Source: Lachnospiraceae bacterium UBA7205
Lineage (GTDB): Bacteria; Bacillota; Clostridia; Lachnospirales; Lachnospiraceae
NCBI GenBank assembly: GCA_002490665.1
Contig: DKUL01000023.1
Span: forward strand, 1-18,497
Direction: 5' to 3'
Length of the DNA: 18,497 nucleotides
The notes beneath the pieces were generated by a model that saw only the letters and a program-made list of their open reading frames with translations, was not told the origin of the DNA and did not search any database. The position numbers and the translations under genes were made by a program. Below are positions 1 to 6,487 of the stretch, in pieces. The first letter of the stretch is position 1. Each line of letters begins with the position of its first letter.

Positions 1-70
1 TACTGTTTATTTGTCAAGGTTCTTAGCTTTTATTTTCTGTCGTTTGTTTATCAATCGCGACAGCTTTTAT

Positions 71-100
71 AGATTATCACAATTTGTTGTTTTTTGTCAA
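71..100 (-). promoter_or_regulatory. Strong sigma-A-like promoter pointing off the left edge
   Basis: Read on the minus strand there is a perfect -35 box TTGACA (95-100). It is followed by GATAAT (73-78, 16-nt spacer) or TAATCT (71-76, 18-nt spacer) as -10 box. Immediately upstream (about 101-140) is a very AT-rich tract that could be an UP element. A second TTGACA lies on the same strand at 12-17, with its -10 beyond the window. Tandem TTGACA promoters with an AT-rich upstream tract are typical of stable-RNA (rRNA/tRNA) operons, so such an operon may start just outside the window; this is inference. The rest of 1-182 holds no convincing gene, only a weak hairpin (37-42 pairing with 58-63). 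Confidence 0.55.
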
Positions 101-182
101 GCACCTTTTTCAATTATTTTTAATTATTTTCAAAAAGGCAATTTTTTTGTCGCGGGTATATCTCACTCAAGCAAAAAGCTTT

Positions 183-1259
183 TCACAATTTCCGCTCCAC
201 TACCCCAAGAAAAAACCGTAAGACAGGAATCCTTTTTACAATTTCATATATTAAAAATGTAGTGGCAAATGAAATCAATACAATCAACGAAAACTGTCCG
301 GCAACACCAATTGGCAATTTCAATACAAAAAATCCTGCCACAACCAAAACCGGCATATGAATAATGTAAATGGTAAAAGACGCATGGGTCAGATAATCGC
401 TGAGACGACTGTGAAAATTCAGCACTGAGCGTCCTATGCCAATCATGGTAATAATTCCCATCCATCCGTAAAATATATAAAGCCCATCCATCAATATGTT
501 TCGTATGTTTTCCAAGCAGTATAAATAAGTGTATAGGCTGCCTGATATTAAAAATAAAACAAGGCTTGCAAGCTTATGGCGCTGTAATTTTTGCAATATA
601 TTCTCTTCCGAAAAAATAAAATATCCGAACAGAAATAATATCAAAAACTGCCCCAAACTTTTCCCGCTTATATTCAAAACATACTGGCATATCCATTCTG
701 GAACAAACAAAAAAATAATGAAGCAATATGGCATCCTGCGAACTTTAAACCCTGGCAAATATTTTTGTTTCAAAAAAATGATCAGAACCGCTGCCAATGA
801 AATAACAAACAAATAAAGCAAAAACCAGAGGTGTGCGGGCGTAAAACCACCATGGTATCCCGTTAAATCAGTTTCCTTTGTAAAAAACAAGACATACTGC
901 TGCAAATAAGTACCTGTGTATCCGTTGAAAAACACTTCTGCCACATAAGTCATTATAGGAACAAGCACAAAAAGCCCAAATAAAAACGGAACAAGTAATT
1001 TTTTTATTCGTTCCACCAGAAACTGTCTGCTTGTCCTTACCTGGAGGGAGTACTTACAACTTATGCCTGCAATAACAAATAAAAGGGTCATATACCATGG
1101 ATATACCGCAGTGGAGAACAAATAGCACACGGTATTTGTATGTGACCAAATATAAAATCCGCCGTATTCACCCCCACTCCAGATTTGCGAGGCATGGAAT
1201 GGAAACAGCAGCAGGATAGCCATCCATCTTAAATTATCCAAAAAATATTTTCTTTCCAT
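183..1259 (-). CDS. Acyltransferase-3 family integral membrane protein
   Basis: The 358-residue protein is almost entirely hydrophobic, with about ten predicted membrane segments. It begins with the typical acyltransferase-3 opening: a short polar start, then FLDNLRWMAILLLFPFH, which places the family-conserved Arg at residue 11 and His at residue 22 in the first membrane helix. Members of this family (for example OafA, or the glucan-modifying MdoC) move acyl groups, often acetyl or succinyl, onto surface sugars or lipids. The substrate cannot be told from sequence. The gene starts 18 bp after the stop of the DNA glycosylase gene, so the two are probably co-transcribed, although the ribosome binding site in front of its ATG is weak. 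No clear terminator follows it. The family call is firm; the substrate is unknown. Confidence 0.85.
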   Translation of the reverse strand: MERKYFLDNLRWMAILLLFPFHASQIWSGGEYGGFYIWSHTNTVCYLFSTAVYPWYMTLLFVIAGISCKYSLQVRTSRQFLVERIKKLLVPFLFGLFVLVPIMTYVAEVFFNGYTGTYLQQYVLFFTKETDLTGYHGGFTPAHLWFLLYLFVISLAAVLIIFLKQKYLPGFKVRRMPYCFIIFLFVPEWICQYVLNISGKSLGQFLILFLFGYFIFSEENILQKLQRHKLASLVLFLISGSLYTYLYCLENIRNILMDGLYIFYGWMGIITMIGIGRSVLNFHSRLSDYLTHASFTIYIIHMPVLVVAGFFVLKLPIGVAGQFSLIVLISFATTFLIYEIVKRIPVLRFFLGVVERKL

Positions 1260-1277
1260 AAGAATACCACTTTTACT

Positions 1278-2090
1278 CTACCCCATCCCATTTAAATCAT
1301 AATAAAAGATATATTGTTGCAATATTCCGCTGTTTCCACCATATTTCTCGAATGGGAATCCATCTGGATACTTCACTGCCAGAACTTTATTGATGTGCGT
1401 ATCCTTTGGAAATGCATCTGTCTTATGAAGTGCGAACAGACAGATACAATCCGCAACCTTTGTCCCGATGCCACACAATTTTAGCAATTCTGCTTTCGCT
1501 GTCTTATAATCCATCTTCCTGACTGCTTCTAAGTCTATGTCTTTGTGCAGTATGCTGTTTGCAGTTTCATGGACATATCTGCTTCGATAGCCCAAATTGC
1601 ACGCATACAAATCTTCAATTCTGGCGCAGGCAAGCGACTGTGGAGTCGGGAAATCAAAATACGCGATTCCGTCTGCAGAAATTTTTTTCTCACCATACCT
1701 TTCACATAACAGCCTGATACATTTACGGATTCTCTTGATATTATTCTGCTGGGAAATAATAAATGATACTATCATTTCCCATAAATCCTGGTTCAAAATT
1801 CTGATTCCCTTTCCGTACGCCGCAGCAGATGCCAGGTACGTATCATCCGCATCAATGCCGTTAATAATTTTCGCATAGTCTGTCTCCATGTCAAAATAGT
1901 TTTTCCATATCGTATCGTACTCCTCCTGTGTACATTCAAACAAGATATTGTCATTATTTTGCACTATCTGAAGATATTTTCCGGCTGCAACCAGACAGTA
2001 CCTGTCCTCACCACATGCTTCCATTCGAAAACACTGTCCGGACAAGCATATCTGCAATGCAGAAAAGTTCTTGCACTGTACTGCTATCAT
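1278..2090 (-). CDS. 8-oxoguanine DNA glycosylase/AP lyase, OGG1-type
   Basis: This is a 270-residue HhH-GPD base-excision repair enzyme. The helix-hairpin-helix and active site read LCGIGTKVADCICLFAL, with the Schiff-base lysine at K211 and the catalytic aspartate at D230 in FPKDTHI, matching the K249/D268 pair of human OGG1. The N-terminal part has the GQCFRM motif (18-23) of the OGG1 N-terminal domain, and ISQQNNIKRI (112-121) matches the OGG1 NNNI region. It is expected to remove 8-oxoG opposite C and nick the strand. The start chosen is the ATG at 2088-2090, preceded by GGGAG five bases upstream. An in-frame GTG ten codons earlier (2120) has no better ribosome site. It heads a likely two-gene unit with the acyltransferase. 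Confidence 0.88.
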   Translation of the reverse strand: MIAVQCKNFSALQICLSGQCFRMEACGEDRYCLVAAGKYLQIVQNNDNILFECTQEEYDTIWKNYFDMETDYAKIINGIDADDTYLASAAAYGKGIRILNQDLWEMIVSFIISQQNNIKRIRKCIRLLCERYGEKKISADGIAYFDFPTPQSLACARIEDLYACNLGYRSRYVHETANSILHKDIDLEAVRKMDYKTAKAELLKLCGIGTKVADCICLFALHKTDAFPKDTHINKVLAVKYPDGFPFEKYGGNSGILQQYIFYYDLNGMG

Positions 2091-2151
2091 GATTTCTCCC
2101 ACACGTATAAACTTTTTCACTCTGAAACGTCATATTTTTATTACAATTTTA

Positions 2152-2180
2152 ATCATAACAAATTGTGCAATATGTGTAAA
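2152..2180 (-). promoter_or_regulatory. Promoter for the DNA glycosylase gene
   Basis: On the minus strand a TTTACA -35 box (2175-2180) and a TATGAT -10 box (2152-2157) are separated by 17 nt, each one mismatch from consensus. The site lies about 60 bp upstream of the glycosylase start, back to back with the lipoprotein promoter. Confidence 0.6.
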
Positions 2181-2194
2181 GCACTATTCATGTA

Positions 2195-2223
2195 TTGACT
2201 TTCTTCCTTTTTTTCTTTAAAAT
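2195..2223 (+). promoter_or_regulatory. Promoter for the lipoprotein gene
   Basis: A TTGACT -35 box (2195-2200) and a TAAAAT -10 box (2218-2223) are spaced by 17 nt, each one base off consensus. A second candidate -10 (TATAAT, 2240-2245) lies slightly downstream, with only a weak TTTAAA -35 at 2216-2221, so two start points are possible. Confidence 0.55.
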
Positions 2224-2292
2224 TTTTCTTATGTTGCTTTATAATCATATGCTTACAAAAGTGACATGATAAAAAATGAAGGGGGATAACAA

Positions 2293-3261
2293 ATGAAAAC
2301 CAAACGAAAATTTTTGACAGCTGTATTAATGTCTGTTTTCCTGATGGGACTTATGACTGGCTGCGATGCGTTAAAGGAGACTGATGAAAAGATACTGGCA
2401 GTTGTCGACGCTTACAAGTCTGCTGACTCGGAGGCCTTTTTTAAGAAAATGGAAAGCAACTCTGCTTCGGCTGTCGGTCTGGAATGTCTTTTGGATTCAG
2501 TGAAATCAGGCAATACGGAAGGCATGAACGCGGTCTACCAAAAAGTTCATGAGCTTACAAAGGATGTCGAGGTGTCCGTTGAAAAAACGGATTCCTTAGA
2601 TGTCAGTGTTACCATCAAGACCAAAGATGCTTCCAAGGCAATCGAGGAAGCAATGCTTGCAGCGGCTGCAGAAGGGCCAGAAGCATTTGCTGACATGCCT
2701 GGCTGGTTATTGGAGGGACTCGACAATGCAGTTGACAAAGAACTGACTTGCACTTTCGATTCGCGCAATCCTGATTTAAAGGGATTCAGCATGGCTTCCA
2801 ACCATGAATTTCTGGAAGCACTGACAGCAGGCGCTTATCCATATTTGGGCTGTACCATGACAACCTGTATTGATTCTGCTGATGAGTCTTCATACTACAT
2901 GATTGCAAATAACGATACCGTTCACTACTCTACGGATTACTACTTCCTGTCTTTGGAAGGTTTGGAGTACACTGACGCCGACCTTCAGGAGTTGGAAAAT
3001 GAAATTTCCAAGGAACTGGTGAATTCTGATGGGATTCAATCCGGTATTTTACGCGGTGATAATTATCTGGCTGAATATATGTTTATTCATTATGACGAGG
3101 CGAGCAATTTCACACTGTCACAGCTTGGCCTTGTCGATTCCGGCAACCGTTCAGCTGAAATCAGCCTTAAAGCTACGGTCTCCGGATTTGAGGAGGAAGG
3201 TATGACATGTGAAACGACTGATTTCGGGTCAGGTGTCATTGAAAAACGGAATCAGAAATAA
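2293..3261 (+). CDS. Secreted lipoprotein of unknown function
   Basis: The 322-residue protein starts with a lipoprotein signal peptide: MKTKRK, a hydrophobic stretch, then LMTGC with the lipid-bearing cysteine at residue 24. It should be anchored to the outer face of the membrane. The mature part is acidic. It opens with a helical segment (about 29-75, with VDAYKSADSEAFFKKM) reminiscent of the small domains found in many Clostridia lipoproteins, followed by a mixed alpha/beta region with a tyrosine-rich stretch near 200-220. I recognise no catalytic motif and no family with certainty. The ribosome site GAAGGGGG precedes the ATG by eight bases. It is a single-gene unit with its own promoter and terminator. 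Confidence 0.8.
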   Translation: MKTKRKFLTAVLMSVFLMGLMTGCDALKETDEKILAVVDAYKSADSEAFFKKMESNSASAVGLECLLDSVKSGNTEGMNAVYQKVHELTKDVEVSVEKTDSLDVSVTIKTKDASKAIEEAMLAAAAEGPEAFADMPGWLLEGLDNAVDKELTCTFDSRNPDLKGFSMASNHEFLEALTAGAYPYLGCTMTTCIDSADESSYYMIANNDTVHYSTDYYFLSLEGLEYTDADLQELENEISKELVNSDGIQSGILRGDNYLAEYMFIHYDEASNFTLSQLGLVDSGNRSAEISLKATVSGFEEEGMTCETTDFGSGVIEKRNQK

Positions 3262-3291
3262 TGGAATGAGAATTATATCAAAACTGGTGCA

Positions 3292-3327
3292 CTGCCTGCC
3301 TGCATAAAAACAGGCAGGCAGATTTTA
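3292..3327 (+). terminator. Rho-independent terminator after the lipoprotein gene
   Basis: A perfect 11-bp stem, CTGCCTGCCTG (3292-3302) with CAGGCAGGCAG (3311-3321), and an 8-nt loop are followed by ATTTTAT. The T-rich tail is on the plus-strand side only, so it serves the lipoprotein gene. It abuts the stop codon of the convergent hisI-like gene. Confidence 0.8.
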
Positions 3328-3729
3328 TATCTCATTCAGATTTATCAGCTTCATATTTTCCATGTCAAGCTTCCGGTAAAAACAATTGTTTGCCACACCA
3401 TTATAAGATGTGTGGCAGATATTTCCATTCAGGGGTCTGACTTTATATACAAGTGAATTTTGTTCGCAGTTAACAAAAATATCCGTCAGTTCGAATTCAT
3501 TTCCTGATGTTTTTCCTTTATGCCACAGTTCATTTCGCGAGGTGCTCCATAACACCAGCCTGTGTAGTCTGATTGACTCAAGCATTGCCTGTTCATTGGT
3601 ATATGCCACGAGAATTACTTCGTCAGTATCTGCATTTTGGACGGCAACAGGTATCACATCCTGTTCCGACATGCTTTTTATCTTATGAAAGTCCAGTTTT
3701 AATTCCTCTGTTTCTTCAATATATCCCAT
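3325..3729 (-). CDS. Divergent HisI-like protein (phosphoribosyl-AMP cyclohydrolase family)
   Basis: The 134-residue protein matches the HisI fold: IPVAVQNADTDEVILVAYTN, then WSTSRNELWHKGKTSGNEF and CHTS...NNCFYRKL. True HisI opens the ring of phosphoribosyl-AMP in histidine synthesis and uses zinc (three Cys) and magnesium (an Asp-Cys-Asp-x-Asp motif). Here the three cysteines are kept (C88, C105, C116). The metal-binding aspartates are replaced, the motif reading NCEQN at 87-91, and four extra residues sit between C105 and C116. No other his gene is nearby. It may be a paralogue with altered chemistry. The start is set at the ATG at 3727-3729, which has GGGGAGG upstream; the longer frame to 3789 would run through a repeat. 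Confidence 0.75.
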   Translation of the reverse strand: MGYIEETEELKLDFHKIKSMSEQDVIPVAVQNADTDEVILVAYTNEQAMLESIRLHRLVLWSTSRNELWHKGKTSGNEFELTDIFVNCEQNSLVYKVRPLNGNICHTSYNGVANNCFYRKLDMENMKLINLNEI

Positions 3730-3762
3730 TGTAAATTCCTCCCCTAAAGATTGACGGTTATT

Positions 3763-3791
3763 GCGCCAGCCGCAGCTGCAAAGCGGCATAT
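3763..3791 (-). repeat. GC-rich 29-nt box, copy A
   Basis: The sequence (plus strand begins GCGCCAGCCGCAGC and ends AAGCGGCATAT) is 27/29 identical to 18464-18492 and partly similar to 4998-5020. On the minus strand it lies between the rsmH stop and the hisI-like ribosome site and can fold through GCCGC/GCGGC. No long hairpin follows this copy, unlike the other two. Confidence 0.6.
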
Positions 3792-3805
3792 CAGTATAAC
3801 AATTC

Positions 3806-4855
3806 TTAACCGTTTTTGACTGCCCAGCGCATCTTGGTGGAGCGCGCCCTTCCGTTCTGCCTGCATTCCTCTGCCGATGGTCGTATCACTTCCTCGGAAA
3901 TCTCACGGAATACGCCCTGCTTTTTTCCCTGCTTAAAGGCTTTTTTGACCATCCTGTCCTCACCGGAGTGGAAGGTCAGTACTGCAACCCTGCCATTGGG
4001 CGCCAATGCACCAGGCAGTTTGTCAAGAAACGCTTCGAGTACTTCAAACTCACTGTTTACATCTATACGCAGTGCCTGAAATGTGCGCTGGCTGGACTTT
4101 TTGATGATATCCTTCTTCTCATTATTGTCCGGAAGAAAAGACAATGCCTTCTCGATGACTTCCCGCAGCTGTGTGGTTGTCTGTATTGGCTTCCTGCACC
4201 GCAGCGTCTTTGTGACCTCCGCTGCTATTTCTACCGCATAGGGCTCGTCTGAATTTTCTACGAGCATTCCCTCCAGCTCCTCCTGTGTCAGTTCCCTTAG
4301 ACGTTCTGCTGCCGAAATGCCCTTTTCAGGATTCAAACGCAAATCAAGCGGTCCCTCCACCTTATACGAAAAGCCTCTGGCCGGATTGTCAATCTGCATG
4401 GAGGATACCCCTAAATCAGCAAGGATGAAGTCAAATGGCCCCTGCTCGGCTGCTATGCGGTCTATATTTGCAAAATTCTCCTGTATAATGGTCAGGATGT
4501 CTGCACCAAAGCCTGCCTTCTCCAGGCGTTCTTTTGTCCTTACAATCTCGATGGGATCCACGTCAAGCGCGCAGATGTGCCCGCTGCCCTGCAGCTGCTC
4601 TAACATTTTGCGTGTGTGCCCACCGTAGCCAAGGGTTGCATCCAGTCCGTTCATTCCTGGCTTTATCTGTAAAAAATCCAGTATTTCTTTCACCATAATG
4701 GACAGATGCATTCCTGCCGGCGTGCTCCCTTTGCGGATAACCTTTTCAATGGTTTCAGCGTATTTTTCGGGATTGTGCTCTTTGTATTTTTCCGCATATG
4801 CTTTTGGATGTGTTCCCTTATAGCGCACGCGCCTTTTGTGCTGCTGTTCTTCCAT
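3806..4855 (-). CDS. rsmH: 16S rRNA (cytosine-1402-N4)-methyltransferase RsmH, stand-alone type
   Basis: This 349-residue SAM-dependent methyltransferase has the full RsmH pattern: SAM-binding LDATLGYGGHT (71-81), DLGVSSMQIDNPARGFSY (147-164), GPLDLR (168-173), RTFQALRIDVNSE (257-269) and TFHSGEDRMVK (294-304). RsmH methylates C1402 in the ribosomal P site. Two features set it apart from the usual dcw-cluster enzyme. It has a charged N-terminal extension of about 45 residues before the conserved start, and FHSGEDR replaces the usual FHSLEDR. It is not beside mraZ, ftsL or pbp genes, so the genome may hold a second, canonical copy. The start has GGAGG six bases upstream. A long structured leader precedes it. 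Confidence 0.88.
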   Translation of the reverse strand: MEEQQHKRRVRYKGTHPKAYAEKYKEHNPEKYAETIEKVIRKGSTPAGMHLSIMVKEILDFLQIKPGMNGLDATLGYGGHTRKMLEQLQGSGHICALDVDPIEIVRTKERLEKAGFGADILTIIQENFANIDRIAAEQGPFDFILADLGVSSMQIDNPARGFSYKVEGPLDLRLNPEKGISAAERLRELTQEELEGMLVENSDEPYAVEIAAEVTKTLRCRKPIQTTTQLREVIEKALSFLPDNNEKKDIIKKSSQRTFQALRIDVNSEFEVLEAFLDKLPGALAPNGRVAVLTFHSGEDRMVKKAFKQGKKQGVFREISEEVIRPSAEECRQNGRARSTKMRWAVKNG

Positions 4856-4995
4856 TTCAATCCTCCATGCCGCTTTCTTCAGCTCAAATGATATTCATTC
4901 GCGCTGGGCGTCCGTCAGCCCTGCTGACATATTTCATTTGGATGCCCATGCGCAATCGAGTAGGGAAGACTTTCCCTACTCGCCGCGCGCCCCAT

Positions 4996-5020
4996 GCGCC
5001 GCTTCTGCGGCATACTTCCT
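4996..5020 (-). repeat. GC-rich box, copy C (within the rsmH leader)
   Basis: The plus strand reads GCGCCGC, TTCT, then GCGGCATACTTCCT. Its right half matches copy B at the window end (GCGGCATATTTCCT, one difference). As in copy B, a GCGC and then a strong hairpin follow in minus orientation. Confidence 0.45.
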
Positions 5021-5036
5021 CTGCATGGGGCTGCGC

Positions 5037-5072
5037 ATAAAAAGGGTGCTTAACCGATAGGTCTTGCACCCT
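5037..5072 (-). terminator. Possible attenuator or read-through terminator in the rsmH leader
   Basis: On the minus strand AGGGTGC, a 16-nt loop and GCACCCT are followed by TTTTTAT. This has the form of an intrinsic terminator, nested inside the longer 29-nt hairpin. It could stop transcripts arriving from the upstream coiled-coil gene or attenuate rsmH. Confidence 0.4.
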
Positions 5073-5151
5073 GATTACGCACAGCCCCACGCAGACGAAG
5101 CATACCGCTTTAGAAGTGCATGGTGCGTATGACAACCGTTATATCGTTTTT

Positions 5152-5180
5152 AGTATAGCATAACCGGAAAGCAAAGTCTA
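5152..5180 (-). promoter_or_regulatory. Promoter for the rsmH transcript
   Basis: On the minus strand TAGACT (5175-5180) and TATACT (5152-5157) are spaced by 17 nt, with an extended -10 TGC directly before TATACT. Transcription would start near 5145, about 290 nt before the rsmH ATG. Confidence 0.55.
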
Positions 5181-5193
5181 TCAGTTTCTAACG

Positions 5194-5712
5194 CTACTGC
5201 AAAATATTCCGAACCTTTTCCTCGTACTCCTCCCTGGTAATGATGTCCATCTCAAACTGCATCTGAATCTTTTTCAGGATCTCGAAATTGTCAAACTTTT
5301 TGCGTGCCTTTTCCAGCTTTTCCTCGTATTCCAAGTCGGAAATGATGTCCAAGTCCTTCGCCTTGTCGAGCTTGCGTTTCTCATTCTCAAACTGCTCAAC
5401 CGCCTTTTTTCTGTCCTTCTCAATGGAATGTTGCCTGAACTGCTGTTCTTTCTGTTCCACCTGTCCTGTAATCTCCGCAATCTTTTCCAAATCGGGGTTG
5501 ATGGCATCGAGGATGTCCGATACGTCAAACGGTGTTGTCCGGAAAGAATCTGCTATATAACTGACATATCTCCTGCCGATTTCCGCATACTGGCTCTCAA
5601 GCTTCTTCTCAATCGCTGCTTTCTGAATCTTGAGGTTTGCAAGCTCTGTCTGCTCCCGTGTCGCATTTCCGATTTCCCTCACTGCTTTTGTTGTCTTGTC
5701 AAAAAAATCCAT
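5194..5712 (-). CDS. Small coiled-coil protein with two SHOCT-like C-terminal segments
   Basis: The 172-residue protein is highly charged and helical, with no signal peptide or membrane segment. Residues 1-50 (MDFFDKTTKAV...) resemble the start of small Clostridia proteins that often carry a zinc ribbon, but no cysteines are present here. Residues 75-120 are a probable coiled coil. The C-terminus holds two related short helical units (about 113-138, KDLDIISDLEYEEKLEKA, and 144-170, FEMDIITREEYEEKV) that look like SHOCT motifs, small modules linked to oligomerisation. The start ATG at 5710-5712 has a perfect AGGAGG six bases upstream; an earlier in-frame ATG (5745) lacks one. The function is unknown. 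Confidence 0.75.
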   Translation of the reverse strand: MDFFDKTTKAVREIGNATREQTELANLKIQKAAIEKKLESQYAEIGRRYVSYIADSFRTTPFDVSDILDAINPDLEKIAEITGQVEQKEQQFRQHSIEKDRKKAVEQFENEKRKLDKAKDLDIISDLEYEEKLEKARKKFDNFEILKKIQMQFEMDIITREEYEEKVRNILQ

Positions 5713-5788
5713 CTTTTTCCTCCTGTTTTCTCTGCGTCTACTCATAATATTTTAAGAATACGCCTGTCCTCGTTAATATGTTACCCTT

Positions 5789-5797
5789 ATTCTACCA
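5789..5797 (-). promoter_or_regulatory. Possible extended -10 promoter for the coiled-coil gene
   Basis: The minus strand reads TGGTAGAAT, an extended -10 (TG, one base, TAGAAT). No good -35 is visible at the right distance. It lies about 77 bp before the start codon. Confidence 0.35.
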
Positions 5798-5859
5798 TTT
5801 CAAAAAACAAACTGCCACCAAAGTATTTATAAAATGTATGAAAAAATCATAAATCGAAT

Positions 5860-5889
5860 TTTACACCAGACACCATATTATGTTATACT
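5860..5889 (+). promoter_or_regulatory. Promoter for the Uma2-family gene
   Basis: TTTACA (5860-5865) and TATACT (5884-5889) are separated by 18 nt, each one base off consensus, 35 bp before the start codon. Confidence 0.55.
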
Positions 5890-5923
5890 AAACATACTAA
5901 TCAAGCCAAAGAAAGGAGCTTTT

Positions 5924-6487
5924 ATGGAAGCAGAAAGAATTGAACATTTTTACACCGAGAAAGACTATTACAACCTCCCTGACAATGTGCGGGCAGAGCT
6001 GATTGACGGTAAATTCTACGATATGGCATCACCAAGCCGTATACATCAGGAACTTGTCAGCTTTTTTATAAAAAATATTGGAAACTATGTCGACTCCAAG
6101 GACGGTCCTTGCAAGATTTATCCGGGTCCGTTTGCCGTCAAGCTGTTCAATGACGAAAAAACAATCGTGGAGCCGGATATCAGTGTCATCTGTGACCCTG
6201 ACAAGCTTACGGACAGGGGTTGTTCGGGCGCACCGGACTGGATTGTGGAGATTATTTCACCAAGCAATCACACACATGACTATGTGCGCAAGCTTAGCCT
6301 GTATGCCAAGGCAGGCGTGCGGGAATACTGGATTGTTGACCCTCTCCGGAAAGAAATATTCACCTATTTCTTCCATGAAAGTCCTTTTCCAAATTCCTAT
6401 ACCTTTGCGGATAAAGTCAAGGTCAATATCTATGATGACTTATGGATTGACTTTCAGGAGCTGGAACGATCCCTTAATCCTTCCTGA
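5924..6487 (+). CDS. Uma2-family (DUF820) PD-(D/E)XK nuclease-like protein
   Basis: The 187-residue protein has the Uma2 layout: AELIDGKFYDMASPS (24-38), VEPDISVI (82-89), APDWIVEIISPSN (103-115), then DYVRKLSLYAKAGVREYWIVDP (119-140). The acidic residues D85 and E109 and the lysine K123 fit the PD-(D/E)XK nuclease core. Uma2 proteins are predicted endonucleases of unclear role, very numerous in cyanobacteria and scattered elsewhere. The start chosen (ATG at 5924) has AAAGGAG six bases upstream. It is a lone gene with its own promoter, and its end overlaps the convergent aat gene by 34 bp. The core residues look intact, so it may be active. Confidence 0.85.
   Translation: MEAERIEHFYTEKDYYNLPDNVRAELIDGKFYDMASPSRIHQELVSFFIKNIGNYVDSKDGPCKIYPGPFAVKLFNDEKTIVEPDISVICDPDKLTDRGCSGAPDWIVEIISPSNHTHDYVRKLSLYAKAGVREYWIVDPLRKEIFTYFFHESPFPNSYTFADKVKVNIYDDLWIDFQELERSLNPS

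Larger units (their letters stand above)
4901..5094 (-). promoter_or_regulatory. Highly structured 5' leader of rsmH
   Basis: The non-coding stretch 4856-5193 is dense with hairpins. The largest pairs 5066-5094 with 5021-5049 (29-nt arms). In minus-strand RNA 24 positions are Watson-Crick, three are G-U and only two mismatch, whereas in plus-strand RNA the same three would be A-C clashes. Next, 5023-5031 can instead pair with 4989-4997 (9 bp perfect), enclosing GCCGC/GCGGC (4998-5002/5007-5011); this excludes part of the first stem. Then follow a perfect 11-bp hairpin (4957-4967/4972-4982) and a branched hairpin (4901-4953, inner stem 4914-4919/4923-4928). With a promoter at 5152-5180 this forms a 5' UTR of about 290 nt. 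I do not recognise a known riboswitch class; it could also be a dispersed repeat. Confidence 0.6.

Noticed and set aside
104..138. CCTTTTT/AAAAAGG hairpin as a terminator
   Set aside because: The stem is almost purely A/T with a 21-nt loop and lies directly upstream of a perfect TTGACA box; an UP-element role is more likely.
11..262. 83-codon plus-strand open frame at the left edge
   Set aside because: It is AT-rich, has no ribosome site, and overlaps both the outward promoter and the end of the acyltransferase gene.
3763..5094. CRISPR-like repetition or insertion-sequence ends
   Set aside because: The repeats are few and irregularly spaced, without uniform spacers, and no transposase gene or terminal inverted repeat pair is present.
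5118..5129. Tiny ATG-CAC-TTC-TAA upstream frame in the rsmH leader (minus strand)
   Set aside because: It has no ribosome binding site and only three codons; a regulatory leader peptide cannot be supported.
4884..5135. 83-codon open frame on the minus strand in the rsmH leader
   Set aside because: It runs through the hairpin-rich region, has no good ribosome site and its composition follows the inverted repeats; the RNA-structure reading explains the sequence better.
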